Shown piece after piece: positions 7,563 to 16,972 of a stretch of DNA of 64,000 nucleotides. Under the pieces are notes generated by a model. That model was not told the DNA's origin and made no database searches. It saw nothing but the letters and a program-made list of their open reading frames with translations. Location of the stretch: assembly GCA_041583135.1 (NCBI GenBank), contig JBFHGJ010000004.1, positions 68,902-132,901 of the forward strand, read 5' to 3'. How positions within the stretch are numbered: position 1 is the stretch's first letter; every line of letters starts with the position of its first letter. The position numbers and the translations under genes are program-made. The stretch is from JABSOG01 sp041583135 (GTDB lineage: Bacteria; Pseudomonadota; Gammaproteobacteria; Enterobacterales; Alteromonadaceae).

Positions 7563-8846
7563 ATGTTTGAAGAGTTAGATCTTGATCCGAGCCTGATCAA
7601 CGCCGTTGCCGAAATGGGTTTTACCAAACCCACCAGCATACAGGCTCAGGCCATCCCACTAGTATTGCAAGGCCGTGACGTCTTAGCCTGTGCCCCAACA
7701 GGTACAGGCAAAACTGCCGCCTTTTTACTGCCTGCACTACAACACCTACTGGATTTTCCAAGACGCAACCCGGGCTTTGCCCGTATCTTGGTCATGACCC
7801 CAACTCGCGAGTTGGCCTATCAGATTTACGAACAAACCCAGCTGTTTGCCCGTTTCAACAATTTCCGCATCGGTGTGATCACCGGTGGCATCAATTATGG
7901 TAGCCACAAAGATATCCTAGAAAAGAACAATGATATCCTCATCGCCACGCCGGGGCGCTTGATGGACTACATGGACAATGACGAATTTCACGCCGAAGAC
8001 GTCGAAATACTGGTTATCGATGAAGCCGACCGAATGTTGGATATGGGCTTTATCAAAGAGATGCGCCGCATTACCGAACAAGCCCGCAACCGCCGTCAAA
8101 GCCTATTGTTCTCTGCAACCCTTGAAGGCCGCTCATTGGAGCGCTTTGCCGATGAATTGCTCAAAGACCCGCAGCGAATTGAAACCGAGCCTTCGTTAAA
8201 AGAGCGCGGTAAAATCATCCAGTGGATCCACGTTGCCGACGATGATGCCCATAAATTCGCCCTATTACGTGCCATTTTAGAGGCAGAAGATTGTCATAAG
8301 GCGATTGTGTTTGTCCGCACCCGCGAAAAAGTGCAAAACCTCTCCGGGCGCTTGCAGTCAATCGACATTCGCGCCGGCTGGCTAGAAGGCGAAATGCCGC
8401 AAGACAAGCGCAATAAAGCCATCAGTAAGTTCAGCAACGGCTATGTCAAAGTGTTGGTGGCCACCGATGTTGCCGCCCGTGGTTTGGATATCGACGATAT
8501 CACCCATGTGATCAACTACGACATGCCGCGTACCGCCGATGTTTACGTTCATCGTATCGGCCGCACCGCCCGCGCCGGTAAAAAAGGCACCGCCATCTCT
8601 TTGGTTGAAGCCCATGACGTGTTGATGGTGAAAAAGATTGAGAACTACGTCAAACACCCATTGCGTAGACGGGTTATCGAAGGTTTGAAACCACGCTTTA
8701 AAGAAGCTCGCATTCCGGCGAAAAAGCGCAAGCCCGAGGTTAAACTGACCAAGAAGCAGCTAAAAGGTAAGTTGAAAAAGCAGCGAAAGAAAGCAGAAAA
8801 ACGTCAGGCCAACAATAAGCCGGACAACAACCAGCCAATCTCATAA
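7563..8846 (+). CDS. srmB: DEAD-box ATP-dependent RNA helicase SrmB
   Basis: RNA helicase that assists early assembly of the 50S ribosomal subunit. The 427-residue product starts MFEELDLDPSLINAV, with the Q motif, Walker A APTGTGKT at 44-51, DEAD in VIDEADRMLDMG, SAT in LFSATLEG, and the helicase C motifs ATDVAARGLD and HRIGRTARAG. The C-terminal tail from about residue 380 is strongly Lys/Arg-rich, as expected for rRNA binding. The position divergent from trmN supports srmB over other DEAD-box paralogues. A strong terminator follows. Confidence 0.95.
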   Translation: MFEELDLDPSLINAVAEMGFTKPTSIQAQAIPLVLQGRDVLACAPTGTGKTAAFLLPALQHLLDFPRRNPGFARILVMTPTRELAYQIYEQTQLFARFNNFRIGVITGGINYGSHKDILEKNNDILIATPGRLMDYMDNDEFHAEDVEILVIDEADRMLDMGFIKEMRRITEQARNRRQSLLFSATLEGRSLERFADELLKDPQRIETEPSLKERGKIIQWIHVADDDAHKFALLRAILEAEDCHKAIVFVRTREKVQNLSGRLQSIDIRAGWLEGEMPQDKRNKAISKFSNGYVKVLVATDVAARGLDIDDITHVINYDMPRTADVYVHRIGRTARAGKKGTAISLVEAHDVLMVKKIENYVKHPLRRRVIEGLKPRFKEARIPAKKRKPEVKLTKKQLKGKLKKQRKKAEKRQANNKPDNNQPIS

Positions 8847-8849
8847 AAC

Positions 8850-8874
8850 TGCGGGCTTGTCGCCCGCATTTTTT
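8850..8874 (+). terminator. Rho-independent terminator of srmB
   Basis: TGCGGGC-TTGTC-GCCCGCA followed by six T residues, starting 4 bases after the srmB stop codon. Confidence 0.92.
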
Positions 8875-8893
8875 ATGCTTGCTTCTCGCTGGG

Positions 8894-11215
8894 TTACACT
8901 AAGAAACCAGCGACTAAAGTACCGCCGACAATACCGATAGATACGACCAGCCTTGCCGCAGAAGGGAAAATGCCCTGTGCCAGCTGGAAACGATTCCACA
9001 GGTCAAGTTTGCGCTGCAATACGTGCTCATCGCCGGGCATCAATAACGGATATTGTGCGGGGCAGCGACTAGGTGTCGGGGTCACTTCCACCTCGGCGTT
9101 ACCGGCCAAAATATTCATCACCAACTGCTCGGTGCCAATCAATTGCTCCAACACCTCAGCGCCGATGGCTTCAAATACGCTGACAAAATACTGTGCATGT
9201 TCCATCGCCGCCGGACACCATTGATGCCAATTGCCGCTATCGACATTGGGAAAGTCGAAAACCGGACGCTGCTCTTGCCAGTTGCTGATCTCTAGCGCCG
9301 CCGACACAGCACTAGGCAACTCAAACTCTTGCAGCAACACACTGGTTTGACGCATAAACTGCTCAAAGTGACGCGCCACTTTGAGGATCCGCCGTTTTTC
9401 AAAAAAGCCGATAGTGCCATCGGCAGTGATCACCTGCCAGGTATTGATCAATAGCGCCAACTCATCGGCTACCTTGGCACTGCTGTGCTCGGCATAATGC
9501 AACGCATGATTGAGACTAAGCAAATACTCATACCAGTCTGACGAGAGCTTTTCAGCCGCTTGCAAATAAGCCCTGCGGGCACTGGCGTCATGAAACATCA
9601 ATTTTTGCGCTGCCGCTTTACGCTCTTTGTCGAGTGTCTGCAACACTTCAGCAATGTCTTTTTTGCCGATCACGTCATCACGAAAACGGATCACCCCACC
9701 TGAGGGTTTTAGCTCGCCGCGCTGAATCGACAACAACGTTTGACGCTCAACTTCCAGATCTCTGGCCACTTGCAGATCGTCAGACAGTTGCGCCGGGTAC
9801 AACTGCGCCACCGAAAACTCGGCCGTCTGTGCCAGTTGCCCTTGACTCAACATATTATCAATGCTGTCAAAGTTGCGCATGGTCGAGCGATTTAGATACG
9901 CACCTCTAAAATCGGGTGAGTAGGAGCGTCTGTCAAAACGCTTAACAATGGCCTCAGCGCCATCGGCGGTGGTAAAATCTTTCACCTTGGCGGCGTCATA
10001 AAAGTCTTGGCTGACTTTGCGCTTTAATTCATCGGCATCGGCAAAAATGCACCAGCCACTGCGACCATCGATTTGAGCATCGACATAATTGGCTTTGGCA
10101 TTGCGCTCACGGTCGCTATTTTGAGGGTGCGTTGCCCACATCTGCGGCGGTAACGCCATTTGCTGTTCAAACACTCGATGATTGGCCTTATCATGCTCAG
10201 GCTTTTCAGCAACTTGACCATAATCGTCATCACCAAGCAGTTTGCGCATTTGTTCTATCACCGCACTTTGCGCAGCAAAAAAATCGTCAATGACTTTTTT
10301 ATCGCTCCCTTGTCTGCCCAATTCACTGAATACGACCTGCCATGCATGGTCGGCCGTTTGGAGCTTATGCAAAGCATCAATTAGCGCATCAGAGCCGGTC
10401 AAAGACACAGCCACAAGGTCGGCATTAAATTCCATCTCGCGACTTAAGGCCCGCTCGGCAATAACCACCCAGCTGAATACCGTATCCATCAACGAACGAA
10501 TGCACCATACCAACAGACCCAACAGCCAGCCCAACCATGCAATTCGCAAATCGACGCGACTGACAAAGCGGATCAAAGCATCTAGCCAATCTCGGGTAGC
10601 CACCATATGGGCAACGATTTGCTGCGCAATGTAAACCCAACGGCCAACAATCATCGACTTTTGCGAAAAATGACCAAATTCATGGGCCAGTACCGCCTTA
10701 AGCTCGCCTAAGTTAAGTACGTTGACCAAACCAAGGCCAATCAGCAGGTTTTTCTTGGAGGGAAAAAACAGATTCAATAACGATAAATCGTAAAAGACCG
10801 CCGCATTGACATCAGGGGTAATGAACACCCGGTGCGGTCTTGGTGCACCGACTTCATCGGCGAGGGTGTGTAAAAATTCAAACAGTTTAGGCTCATCGCT
10901 TGCGCTCACTTCAAAGCCACCGGGCGAACCTGCACGATTGACAACAAACAAAGACTTAGCCATAAAGACCGTCAGCAAGGTGGCACTGACAAACACAATG
11001 ATCCGTGGCAAATTGGGTTTGTGTATCTGCATCGTTTGAAAGACATCCACCGCCATGTAACCAAAGCCACACATCAGCGCAATATAGAACAACATAAATA
11101 CAGTTAAACCAGCCATTGCCAGCCAAGCGTGCTTTTTATATTTGGGGGTAGGACTGACCAGATCCGCAGGAATATCTTTCGGACTCTGGGGATAGATAGA
11201 GGATTGTTCCGCCAT
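8894..11215 (-). CDS. Large membrane-bound M48 family zinc metallopeptidase
   Basis: A 773-residue protein. From the ATG at 11215 it has two N-terminal membrane helices (about 31-53 and 71-92). The zinc motif HEFGH is at 178-182 within VLAHEFGHFSQ, with another membrane-like segment after it. A long soluble region with acidic and helical character runs to about 740, and a C-terminal hydrophobic helix ends the protein. This resembles Ste24/HtpX-like M48 enzymes with a large C-terminal extension. The open frame extends upstream to 11395, but AAGGAAG 8 bases before 11215 and the natural start MAEQSSIYPQ favour this ATG. The C-terminal part is not recognised. Role likely membrane protein turnover; substrate unknown. 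Confidence 0.85.
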   Translation of the reverse strand: MAEQSSIYPQSPKDIPADLVSPTPKYKKHAWLAMAGLTVFMLFYIALMCGFGYMAVDVFQTMQIHKPNLPRIIVFVSATLLTVFMAKSLFVVNRAGSPGGFEVSASDEPKLFEFLHTLADEVGAPRPHRVFITPDVNAAVFYDLSLLNLFFPSKKNLLIGLGLVNVLNLGELKAVLAHEFGHFSQKSMIVGRWVYIAQQIVAHMVATRDWLDALIRFVSRVDLRIAWLGWLLGLLVWCIRSLMDTVFSWVVIAERALSREMEFNADLVAVSLTGSDALIDALHKLQTADHAWQVVFSELGRQGSDKKVIDDFFAAQSAVIEQMRKLLGDDDYGQVAEKPEHDKANHRVFEQQMALPPQMWATHPQNSDRERNAKANYVDAQIDGRSGWCIFADADELKRKVSQDFYDAAKVKDFTTADGAEAIVKRFDRRSYSPDFRGAYLNRSTMRNFDSIDNMLSQGQLAQTAEFSVAQLYPAQLSDDLQVARDLEVERQTLLSIQRGELKPSGGVIRFRDDVIGKKDIAEVLQTLDKERKAAAQKLMFHDASARRAYLQAAEKLSSDWYEYLLSLNHALHYAEHSSAKVADELALLINTWQVITADGTIGFFEKRRILKVARHFEQFMRQTSVLLQEFELPSAVSAALEISNWQEQRPVFDFPNVDSGNWHQWCPAAMEHAQYFVSVFEAIGAEVLEQLIGTEQLVMNILAGNAEVEVTPTPSRCPAQYPLLMPGDEHVLQRKLDLWNRFQLAQGIFPSAARLVVSIGIVGGTLVAGFLV

Positions 11216-11431
11216 AACTTTTACTTCCTTAAGTAAATCATCACTTTTCAACAGAGTTGCAACAGATGGCCATAATCGATGATACAGCCACCCAAAGCTG
11301 AACAATTTTAAACCAATTGTTAAATCAATGATACACTTTGGCTGGAAAAACCTTAAAGAGGCTAAGGTTAATAAGCTGGAACCAGTAAAACTCAAAGAAT
11401 GTTTAGAGTGATGAGATGCATACCCTATTAA

Positions 11432-11460
11432 AAACCCAGCAGATAGGCGCTGCCGGGTTT
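11432..11460 (-). terminator. Rho-independent terminator of yaaA
   Basis: On the minus strand an 11-bp stem (AAACCCGGCAG / CTGCTGGGTTT, one G-T pair) with a 7-base loop, followed by TTTAATAGG. It starts 26 bases after the yaaA stop. Confidence 0.85.
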
Positions 11461-11485
11461 AGCATGACAAAATACTGCGGGGCGA

Positions 11486-12259
11486 TTACTGTTCTTCTCT
11501 GGTAAATACCGGGGCGTTTGGTTTACTCATAGAGGCATTGTACTCATAACCTGCCGCGTCGAACTTCAACAGTTCATCGATACTGCTAACTTGATTTTGG
11601 ATCACATACCTTGCCATCATGCCGCGGGCCTTTTTAGCAAAGAAACTGATCATCTTATACTGACCGTTTTTCTTATCTTTAAAGGCTGGGGTAATGATCT
11701 CCCCCTCAATACCCTTGGCTTTAACGGCCTTAAAATACTCATTAGAAGCAAGGTTGAGCAAAATCCCGTTAGTGCTTTTGGCCAGCACCTCGTTGAGCTT
11801 ATCGGTGATAATATTGCCCCAAAACTCATAAAGGTTCTTGCCACGGCCATTGGCCAGTTTAGTGCCCATTTCCAATCGATAGGGTTGCATCAAGTCAAGT
11901 GGCTTTAACAAACCATAAAGACCCGAAAGAATACGCATATGCGCCTGAGCATAAGCAAATTCATCTTCACTGAAACTGCTTGCCTCAAGCCCGGTGTAGA
12001 CATCACCATTGAACGCCAAGATAGCTTGCTTGGCATTATCGACCGTAAAGGGTTGCGACCAACTGCTAAAGCGTGCCACGTTAAGCCCTGCCAACTTATC
12101 GCTGATGGACATCAAGGACGCCACGTCCGCCGGACTTAGGGTTTTACACACCTCAATCAGCTGCGCGGCATGGTCAAGCAGCTCAGCCTCGCTATAGCGT
12201 TCGGTCACAGGTTTGGTTTCAAAATCAAGATTTTTGGCTGGGGATACAACGATCAACAT
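11486..12259 (-). CDS. yaaA: Peroxide stress protein YaaA
   Basis: Member of the YaaA/DUF328 family, which lowers free intracellular iron during hydrogen peroxide stress in E. coli and binds DNA. The 257-residue product begins MLIVVSPAKNLDFE, the family signature, and keeps FNGDVYTGL, LSGLYGLLKPLDLMQPYRLEMGT and ASNEYFKAV. Length matches E. coli (258). It stands alone, with its own terminator downstream. Confidence 0.95.
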   Translation of the reverse strand: MLIVVSPAKNLDFETKPVTERYSEAELLDHAAQLIEVCKTLSPADVASLMSISDKLAGLNVARFSSWSQPFTVDNAKQAILAFNGDVYTGLEASSFSEDEFAYAQAHMRILSGLYGLLKPLDLMQPYRLEMGTKLANGRGKNLYEFWGNIITDKLNEVLAKSTNGILLNLASNEYFKAVKAKGIEGEIITPAFKDKKNGQYKMISFFAKKARGMMARYVIQNQVSSIDELLKFDAAGYEYNASMSKPNAPVFTREEQ

Positions 12260-12373
12260 TTTGCGCGCAACGCTCCAGTTATGGCTAAAATAAGAGCGCA
12301 GATGATAGCATAGCTGGTGCCACTGCGGAACTAGCGGATACCGGGCACCAACTTAGCTTGTGCTGACTAAGCC

Positions 12374-14368
12374 CTAAATATGCTTGCCAACAAAGGCCAG
12401 CAGTTTTTCATAGATCTCGGTTTGCGCCTTTGTCTCGGTAAAGGCATGTTTACCCTGCGGATCAATTTGCCATTCGAACGGCTTGTTGTATTTTTCCAAC
12501 ATCAGTTTCAGACGATAGGCATGTTCGACATTGACGATGCGGTCTTTTTCACCGTGAAAAATGAATACCGGGTTTTTGAGGTTTTGCGCCAAGTACACCG
12601 GAGAACGCTGCTTGATAAGCTCATACTCATCAAAGGGATCGCCGTGATGCTCTCTATTCCAAGTGACGGTCTTGATCCGGTTGGTGCTGCGATTGAGGAT
12701 CAAGTTAAAATCCGTCACGCCCGAGAGTGTTGCAGCACACTTGAATAGTTCAGGATGGTCTATCGACAGCATCAGTGCCGCAAAGCCGCCATAGCTGGAA
12801 CCGACAACACAAACACGGTTTTGGTCGATATCAGCCCTTGTCGTGGTGGCTAAGGTAGCCTGATAAATATCCTCAAGCATCAACTTACCCCACTGTTTTT
12901 TGCCAGCTTCAACAAAGTCTTTGCTGTAACCACCGGAACCACGGAAGTTTACCCGCAACACCGCGTAGCCATGACTGACAAAAAACGCGGTATCTCGGTC
13001 GAAGTAGCGGTCATCAAAAATACCAAAAGGACCGCCATGGGGGATCACGATAAGCGGCGCGGCCTTTTTTCCCTTCGCAATACTCAGTAACGTCGGAATA
13101 TTCAAGCCTTCGACCTCGACACTCGATTCAATCAAGTCAAACTCAAGCTGACCATCAAGCTTGGGTAAAATGCTACCGATCCTGACGATGTTCCCGCCTT
13201 TGTTATCACTGAGCACATATTGACCTGGGTTATTGTGCGACTCAAGATAATAGAGCTTAATGGAGTCATCAAGATTAGCGCCAATTTGCGCTCTGAGGGT
13301 CGCTGATTTTAACGGCTCAAGTTCAAACGATTGCGCTTGAGTATTGTTGGTGTAAACGTATTCAACCTTGCCCTCGTTAATGACCTTTACATAGATTATC
13401 TGGTCACCCTGAGCCGTCAGCTCAAAGTCGAGAATTTTAAACGAGTCAGACTGATACACCACCTCATGGGCTTTAGTGTCAAAGTTCACCTTATAGATGC
13501 TGCGCTGCACGTCTTCTGACTTATCAAAACAAAAATAGCTGTTCGGTTCATTGGCTTTGGCGACCGGAATAAAGACTTTGCCGTCAAAACCATCGTCTTG
13601 TTTGGCCTCAAAGCGGTTAGATTTGAACGCCCAGCTTTGCAATAAGGTGGCTTTGTTTTTGCTTTCGATTTGTGACAGGCTTAAGGTTTCTTTATCAGAG
13701 ATATGCAATACCGCATCGGGCTGGCCTTGCTCATCGATCAGCCAGCGTGTTGCCACCCCTTTGACCTTGGCGACTTCGTTGGATTTTTTGAACTGACCAC
13801 CATCGATTCTATCCCTTTTGGTCAACGTTTTGCCATCGAGCGACAGCTTATCGACGTTTAAACGATATACCTTGGAATAGGCACCGCTTTTGGCGTAGAG
13901 AAATTCTCCTTCAATTGCCGGTAAGGCGTGTACCAAGGCCCCTTTGGTTCGCACCGACAAAATACGGACTTCATCTGAGCCTTTGGTCGGCCTGACAATG
14001 ATCACCAAACGGCTCGATACCCGACTATCGATAAGATCCTCGACCCCTTTGCGATACTCAGAAAGTTCAGTGGCAATGTGTTTGTTGTCTATCCACACCA
14101 AGCGGCGAATGCCGGACTCGCCATTTTCGAGCTTGGAGACATCCAGCATTTCGACTTCTTTGCCGCTTTTGACATTCAATAAATCGACGCGGTTGCCTTG
14201 AGCGGTGACTTTAATGGTCGCAACCCATTGACCATCTGGGCTAACAGTGGCATGGCGGATTTCAGATTTGCTAAAAAAGCCTTCGCTGGCAATCGATTTG
14301 GCTTTAGCCGAGCCTGCAAAGCCAGCACCGTTTAAAGCGGCAAGTACAAATAAGATAATCAAGCGCAT
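12374..14368 (-). CDS. Secreted S9 family serine peptidase (prolyl oligopeptidase / acylaminoacyl peptidase type)
   Basis: A 664-residue protein with an N-terminal signal peptide (hydrophobic LIILFVLAALNGAGFAGSAKA). The N-terminal two thirds look like a beta-propeller; the C-terminal part is an alpha/beta hydrolase. The catalytic triad is predicted as S525 (GSSYGG), D609 (HGEKDRIV) and H641 (GKHAF). The oxyanion-region motif HGGPFGIFDDRYF is present. Family members cleave short peptides, often after proline or from acylated N-termini. The start lies one base after the stop of the upstream gene, with AAGGGG inside that gene, so translation is coupled. Likely exported; substrate unknown. Confidence 0.9.
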   Translation of the reverse strand: MRLIILFVLAALNGAGFAGSAKAKSIASEGFFSKSEIRHATVSPDGQWVATIKVTAQGNRVDLLNVKSGKEVEMLDVSKLENGESGIRRLVWIDNKHIATELSEYRKGVEDLIDSRVSSRLVIIVRPTKGSDEVRILSVRTKGALVHALPAIEGEFLYAKSGAYSKVYRLNVDKLSLDGKTLTKRDRIDGGQFKKSNEVAKVKGVATRWLIDEQGQPDAVLHISDKETLSLSQIESKNKATLLQSWAFKSNRFEAKQDDGFDGKVFIPVAKANEPNSYFCFDKSEDVQRSIYKVNFDTKAHEVVYQSDSFKILDFELTAQGDQIIYVKVINEGKVEYVYTNNTQAQSFELEPLKSATLRAQIGANLDDSIKLYYLESHNNPGQYVLSDNKGGNIVRIGSILPKLDGQLEFDLIESSVEVEGLNIPTLLSIAKGKKAAPLIVIPHGGPFGIFDDRYFDRDTAFFVSHGYAVLRVNFRGSGGYSKDFVEAGKKQWGKLMLEDIYQATLATTTRADIDQNRVCVVGSSYGGFAALMLSIDHPELFKCAATLSGVTDFNLILNRSTNRIKTVTWNREHHGDPFDEYELIKQRSPVYLAQNLKNPVFIFHGEKDRIVNVEHAYRLKLMLEKYNKPFEWQIDPQGKHAFTETKAQTEIYEKLLAFVGKHI

Positions 14369-14369
14369 G

Positions 14370-14984
14370 TTATTCCCCTTGCATCAATGCCGACTGAAAA
14401 TCATCTCTATAGCCGGGGTTTAACATTAAAGGGTTTTGCTTGAGCAAGTTCGGGAGCAATGCTTCAATCTCGCTTTTGTGCATGGCAAAACGGTTGTACA
14501 AATCGGTTTTGATGTAATTTTTGCCGCGCTCTTTATCAATCACCAACTCACCGATGTAGTTGACCGCACCGGGGGTAATGGCAAAGCGCCAGCTTTCAAT
14601 ATTGGCAGTATCCAACCAAAAAGAGAGGTCGTAATAAGGCGCGTTGACTCGGGTGATCTGATACAACCCAGGGTCCATTTCCACCATATAATAGCCAGGT
14701 GGTAATTGTTTCATTTCAAGACTTTTAGATTTTCTCTGATTGAGAAAATGGAGATTGATGACCTTTTCTTTAGATGCAAAGCGCATATGCTCACTGCTTA
14801 ACATCACATAGTCGATAGACGGCGCTTCACCGCCAACATTGAGCTTGACCAGAAGATAACCTGCCCCTGAACCGGTTGGCGGTAAGCTGTCGTTGGCGCT
14901 GACAAGTTCATCAGCAACAGCCTCATGGCACAACAACAGGGCAAAGATAAAACTCACGCAAAGGGATTTAAAACCTTCCTTCAT
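14370..14984 (-). CDS. Small secreted protein coupled to the S9 peptidase; shares a domain with the lipoprotein at 15186
   Basis: A 204-residue protein with a signal peptide (SLCVSFIFALLLCHEAVA). Not a family I can name. The mature region has a pattern also present in the N-terminal domain of the divergent lipoprotein: LPxxGxGxxxVxxxxxGxxP, later G-x-Y-x-I, an aromatic Y...W stretch, then a F-x-I-x-x-G-x-V-x-x-x-G-x-L segment. It suggests a beta-sandwich. It is 1 base upstream of the S9 peptidase start on the same strand, so the two form an operon. A cell-envelope partner or substrate adaptor of the peptidase is inference. Confidence 0.7.
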   Translation of the reverse strand: MKEGFKSLCVSFIFALLLCHEAVADELVSANDSLPPTGSGAGYLLVKLNVGGEAPSIDYVMLSSEHMRFASKEKVINLHFLNQRKSKSLEMKQLPPGYYMVEMDPGLYQITRVNAPYYDLSFWLDTANIESWRFAITPGAVNYIGELVIDKERGKNYIKTDLYNRFAMHKSEIEALLPNLLKQNPLMLNPGYRDDFQSALMQGE

Positions 14985-15093
14985 AAACCAAAATATCCTG
15001 TAAGACTAAAAAATCCGCGCAATAATACAGCAATTGAGTGTAGAAATAAAAAAGTTTTGTGTGGAAAGTTGCTGAAAAAATTGCCACTTTGGT

Positions 15094-15099
15094 TATAAT
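15094..15099 (+). promoter_or_regulatory. Putative -10 box for the lipoprotein gene at 15186
   Basis: TATAAT in the context CTTTGGTTATAATCC, with TTGCTG 19 bases upstream as a poorly spaced -35. It lies about 87 bases before the start codon, in the 201-base gap between two divergent genes. Confidence 0.45.
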
Positions 15100-15185
15100 C
15101 CTCCGCCATTGAATTCACCGATCGGCTCTATGCTAGGGTAAATAGTATTAAGCCTGGTCATACTCTGTACTCAAGGACTTCTGTA

Positions 15186-16886
15186 ATGAATGTAATCTTA
15201 AAGTTGTTTAAGCCAATATCCATCTGTTGCTTAGTGCTGATTTTGGGCGGTTGTGCCGCGCGATCGCCAGTAGAGATGCTCAAAACCCTATCGAAAAGCG
15301 ACTTACCTAAGCCCGGTCAAGGCGTGGTGACTGTACGCATCATCGATGCCAGTGGTAGAACCCCCAATTTCAACCACATCACCATAACGCCAAAAAACTA
15401 TAATGAATCGGAAGAGATCCAATTGCCAAGGCTGTTGGCTGTCGATAACCACATTACCAAACTGAGTGATACCGCGATATTTGCCTCTAATGTCAATGCC
15501 GGCAGTTATTCGATTCGTAACCTGAGACGATTTTTCACCTATGGCTATTACACCGACTCAAAGTGGGTCAGTGTCAATGCCAAGTTTGGCACCTTTGAAG
15601 TGAAAGCAGGTCAGGTAACCGACCTCGGCACTTTGATTTACTACCCACGCCCTCAAGAAGACAAATATTTTGATACGGTGATCAGACGTGAGCCGGTCAA
15701 GGCAGGCAAAGTGCTAGACGACTATTTGCCGTTTTATGCCTATGAGCAAAACAACGTGTTGAGCTGGCGTGAGGATGGTCTCAAAGAAGAACAAGATACC
15801 CTCTATGTTTTCGCCGCGCAAAACCCGATTGTCTACAACAACAGTTACCTCGCTCCAGACGGCTCAATTTATTTTGTCGGCAACCTCGGCGCCATCACCA
15901 AAAGAACAGCCGAGGGCGATTGGGAGTTAGACTTGCTAGACACCAACTTGGAATTGAAGAGTATTGCCCAAGGCCCACAGGGGGAGCTACTGGTCGGCGG
16001 TAGTGAAGGCACGCTATTTTACAAAACGGCCTCAGGACAATGGCAAGATATCGCCATGCCCCAATATGCCGATATCAGTTACGTGGACTTTCGCCGTTCA
16101 GGAGAATTGGTGGTCATTGTCAGAAATGAAGATGGTCTACAAATCTATGCCGGATCGGCGCCGGTTGAAGGCCAAAAGCCAGATTGGAAAGCTAAGGGCA
16201 GATTTGACAAAAGCGTCGGCTGGAGTGCACAAGGTCGTCAGGATGGATCAACAACGCCACATACGCACGATTTGAAAAATAAACTGGTTCACGATATCAA
16301 AGCCTTTGACTATCAAGACAAACGCTACTTTACCATCGGTTTTAATTGGAACAGGATCGGCGACTACCTCGGTAATTCACAAGAGCTGGTGTACGAATTT
16401 GATGTCGAAAGCTTGACGTTCAAAGAGGTATTGCCTTCACTGCCGATAGATTATTTACGCAAAGCAGGCAATGTACTTTGGGCAGGAGAAAACAGCACCA
16501 AACATTCCATCATCAGTACCTATACCTATAAGATCAAAGGGCAAACTCACAGCAATTGGATTTATGTCAACGCCAAGCTCGACCCGCAAGAAGGTGGCAC
16601 TGAGTTTGGCTTTTTGAGCACGCCATGGTTTTCTGATGAGAAAAATGGCATCGCCGTCGTCAGACTCAAAGACAAAGATAAAAGCAGAATATTGGTCAGC
16701 ACCGAAAACAGTGGCTATAGCTGGAAAAAAATGGCTACAGAATTGCCCAAATCGTTTTGCGATGACTTGGTGACATTACGTGAAGATCTGATCATTTTAA
16801 GCTGCAATGGCTCTACCTCCGATTTCTTCGAATCTGAAGACTTTGGTCAAAGCTGGGAGCACGTCAAAGAGCAACAAGAATTCTAG
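15186..16886 (+). CDS. Lipoprotein with N-terminal shared domain and sialidase/YCF48-like propeller
   Basis: A 566-residue protein with a lipoprotein signal peptide; the lipobox LGGC puts the lipidated cysteine near residue 23. Residues about 40-160 share the pattern of the divergent small protein (14370-14984). The rest has repeated Trp/Asp motifs such as SYLAPDGSIYFVGNLGAI, RILVSTENSGYSWKKM and SEDFGQSWEHV. These resemble BNR/Asp-box or YCF48-type beta-propeller blades. It should be anchored in the outer or inner membrane, facing the periplasm or exterior. Function is not known; with the S9 peptidase operon it forms a likely functional locus. No catalytic residues are assigned. Confidence 0.7.
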   Translation: MNVILKLFKPISICCLVLILGGCAARSPVEMLKTLSKSDLPKPGQGVVTVRIIDASGRTPNFNHITITPKNYNESEEIQLPRLLAVDNHITKLSDTAIFASNVNAGSYSIRNLRRFFTYGYYTDSKWVSVNAKFGTFEVKAGQVTDLGTLIYYPRPQEDKYFDTVIRREPVKAGKVLDDYLPFYAYEQNNVLSWREDGLKEEQDTLYVFAAQNPIVYNNSYLAPDGSIYFVGNLGAITKRTAEGDWELDLLDTNLELKSIAQGPQGELLVGGSEGTLFYKTASGQWQDIAMPQYADISYVDFRRSGELVVIVRNEDGLQIYAGSAPVEGQKPDWKAKGRFDKSVGWSAQGRQDGSTTPHTHDLKNKLVHDIKAFDYQDKRYFTIGFNWNRIGDYLGNSQELVYEFDVESLTFKEVLPSLPIDYLRKAGNVLWAGENSTKHSIISTYTYKIKGQTHSNWIYVNAKLDPQEGGTEFGFLSTPWFSDEKNGIAVVRLKDKDKSRILVSTENSGYSWKKMATELPKSFCDDLVTLREDLIILSCNGSTSDFFESEDFGQSWEHVKEQQEF

Positions 16887-16913
16887 CCCATAGGTATAAA
16901 CAAATCGCCTGCG

Positions 16914-16950
16914 AAGGCCGACGATTGCACGGGCAATCGTCGGCCTTTTT
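16914..16950. terminator. Bidirectional terminator between the lipoprotein gene and rhlE
   Basis: A perfect 15-bp stem (AAGGCCGACGATTGC / GCAATCGTCGGCCTT) with loop ACGG, followed by T residues on the plus strand. On the minus strand the stem is followed by only a short T-rich stretch, so it may also end rhlE transcription. Confidence 0.92.
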
Positions 16951-16972
16951 ATTTGACCTCTTGTTGGATCAA

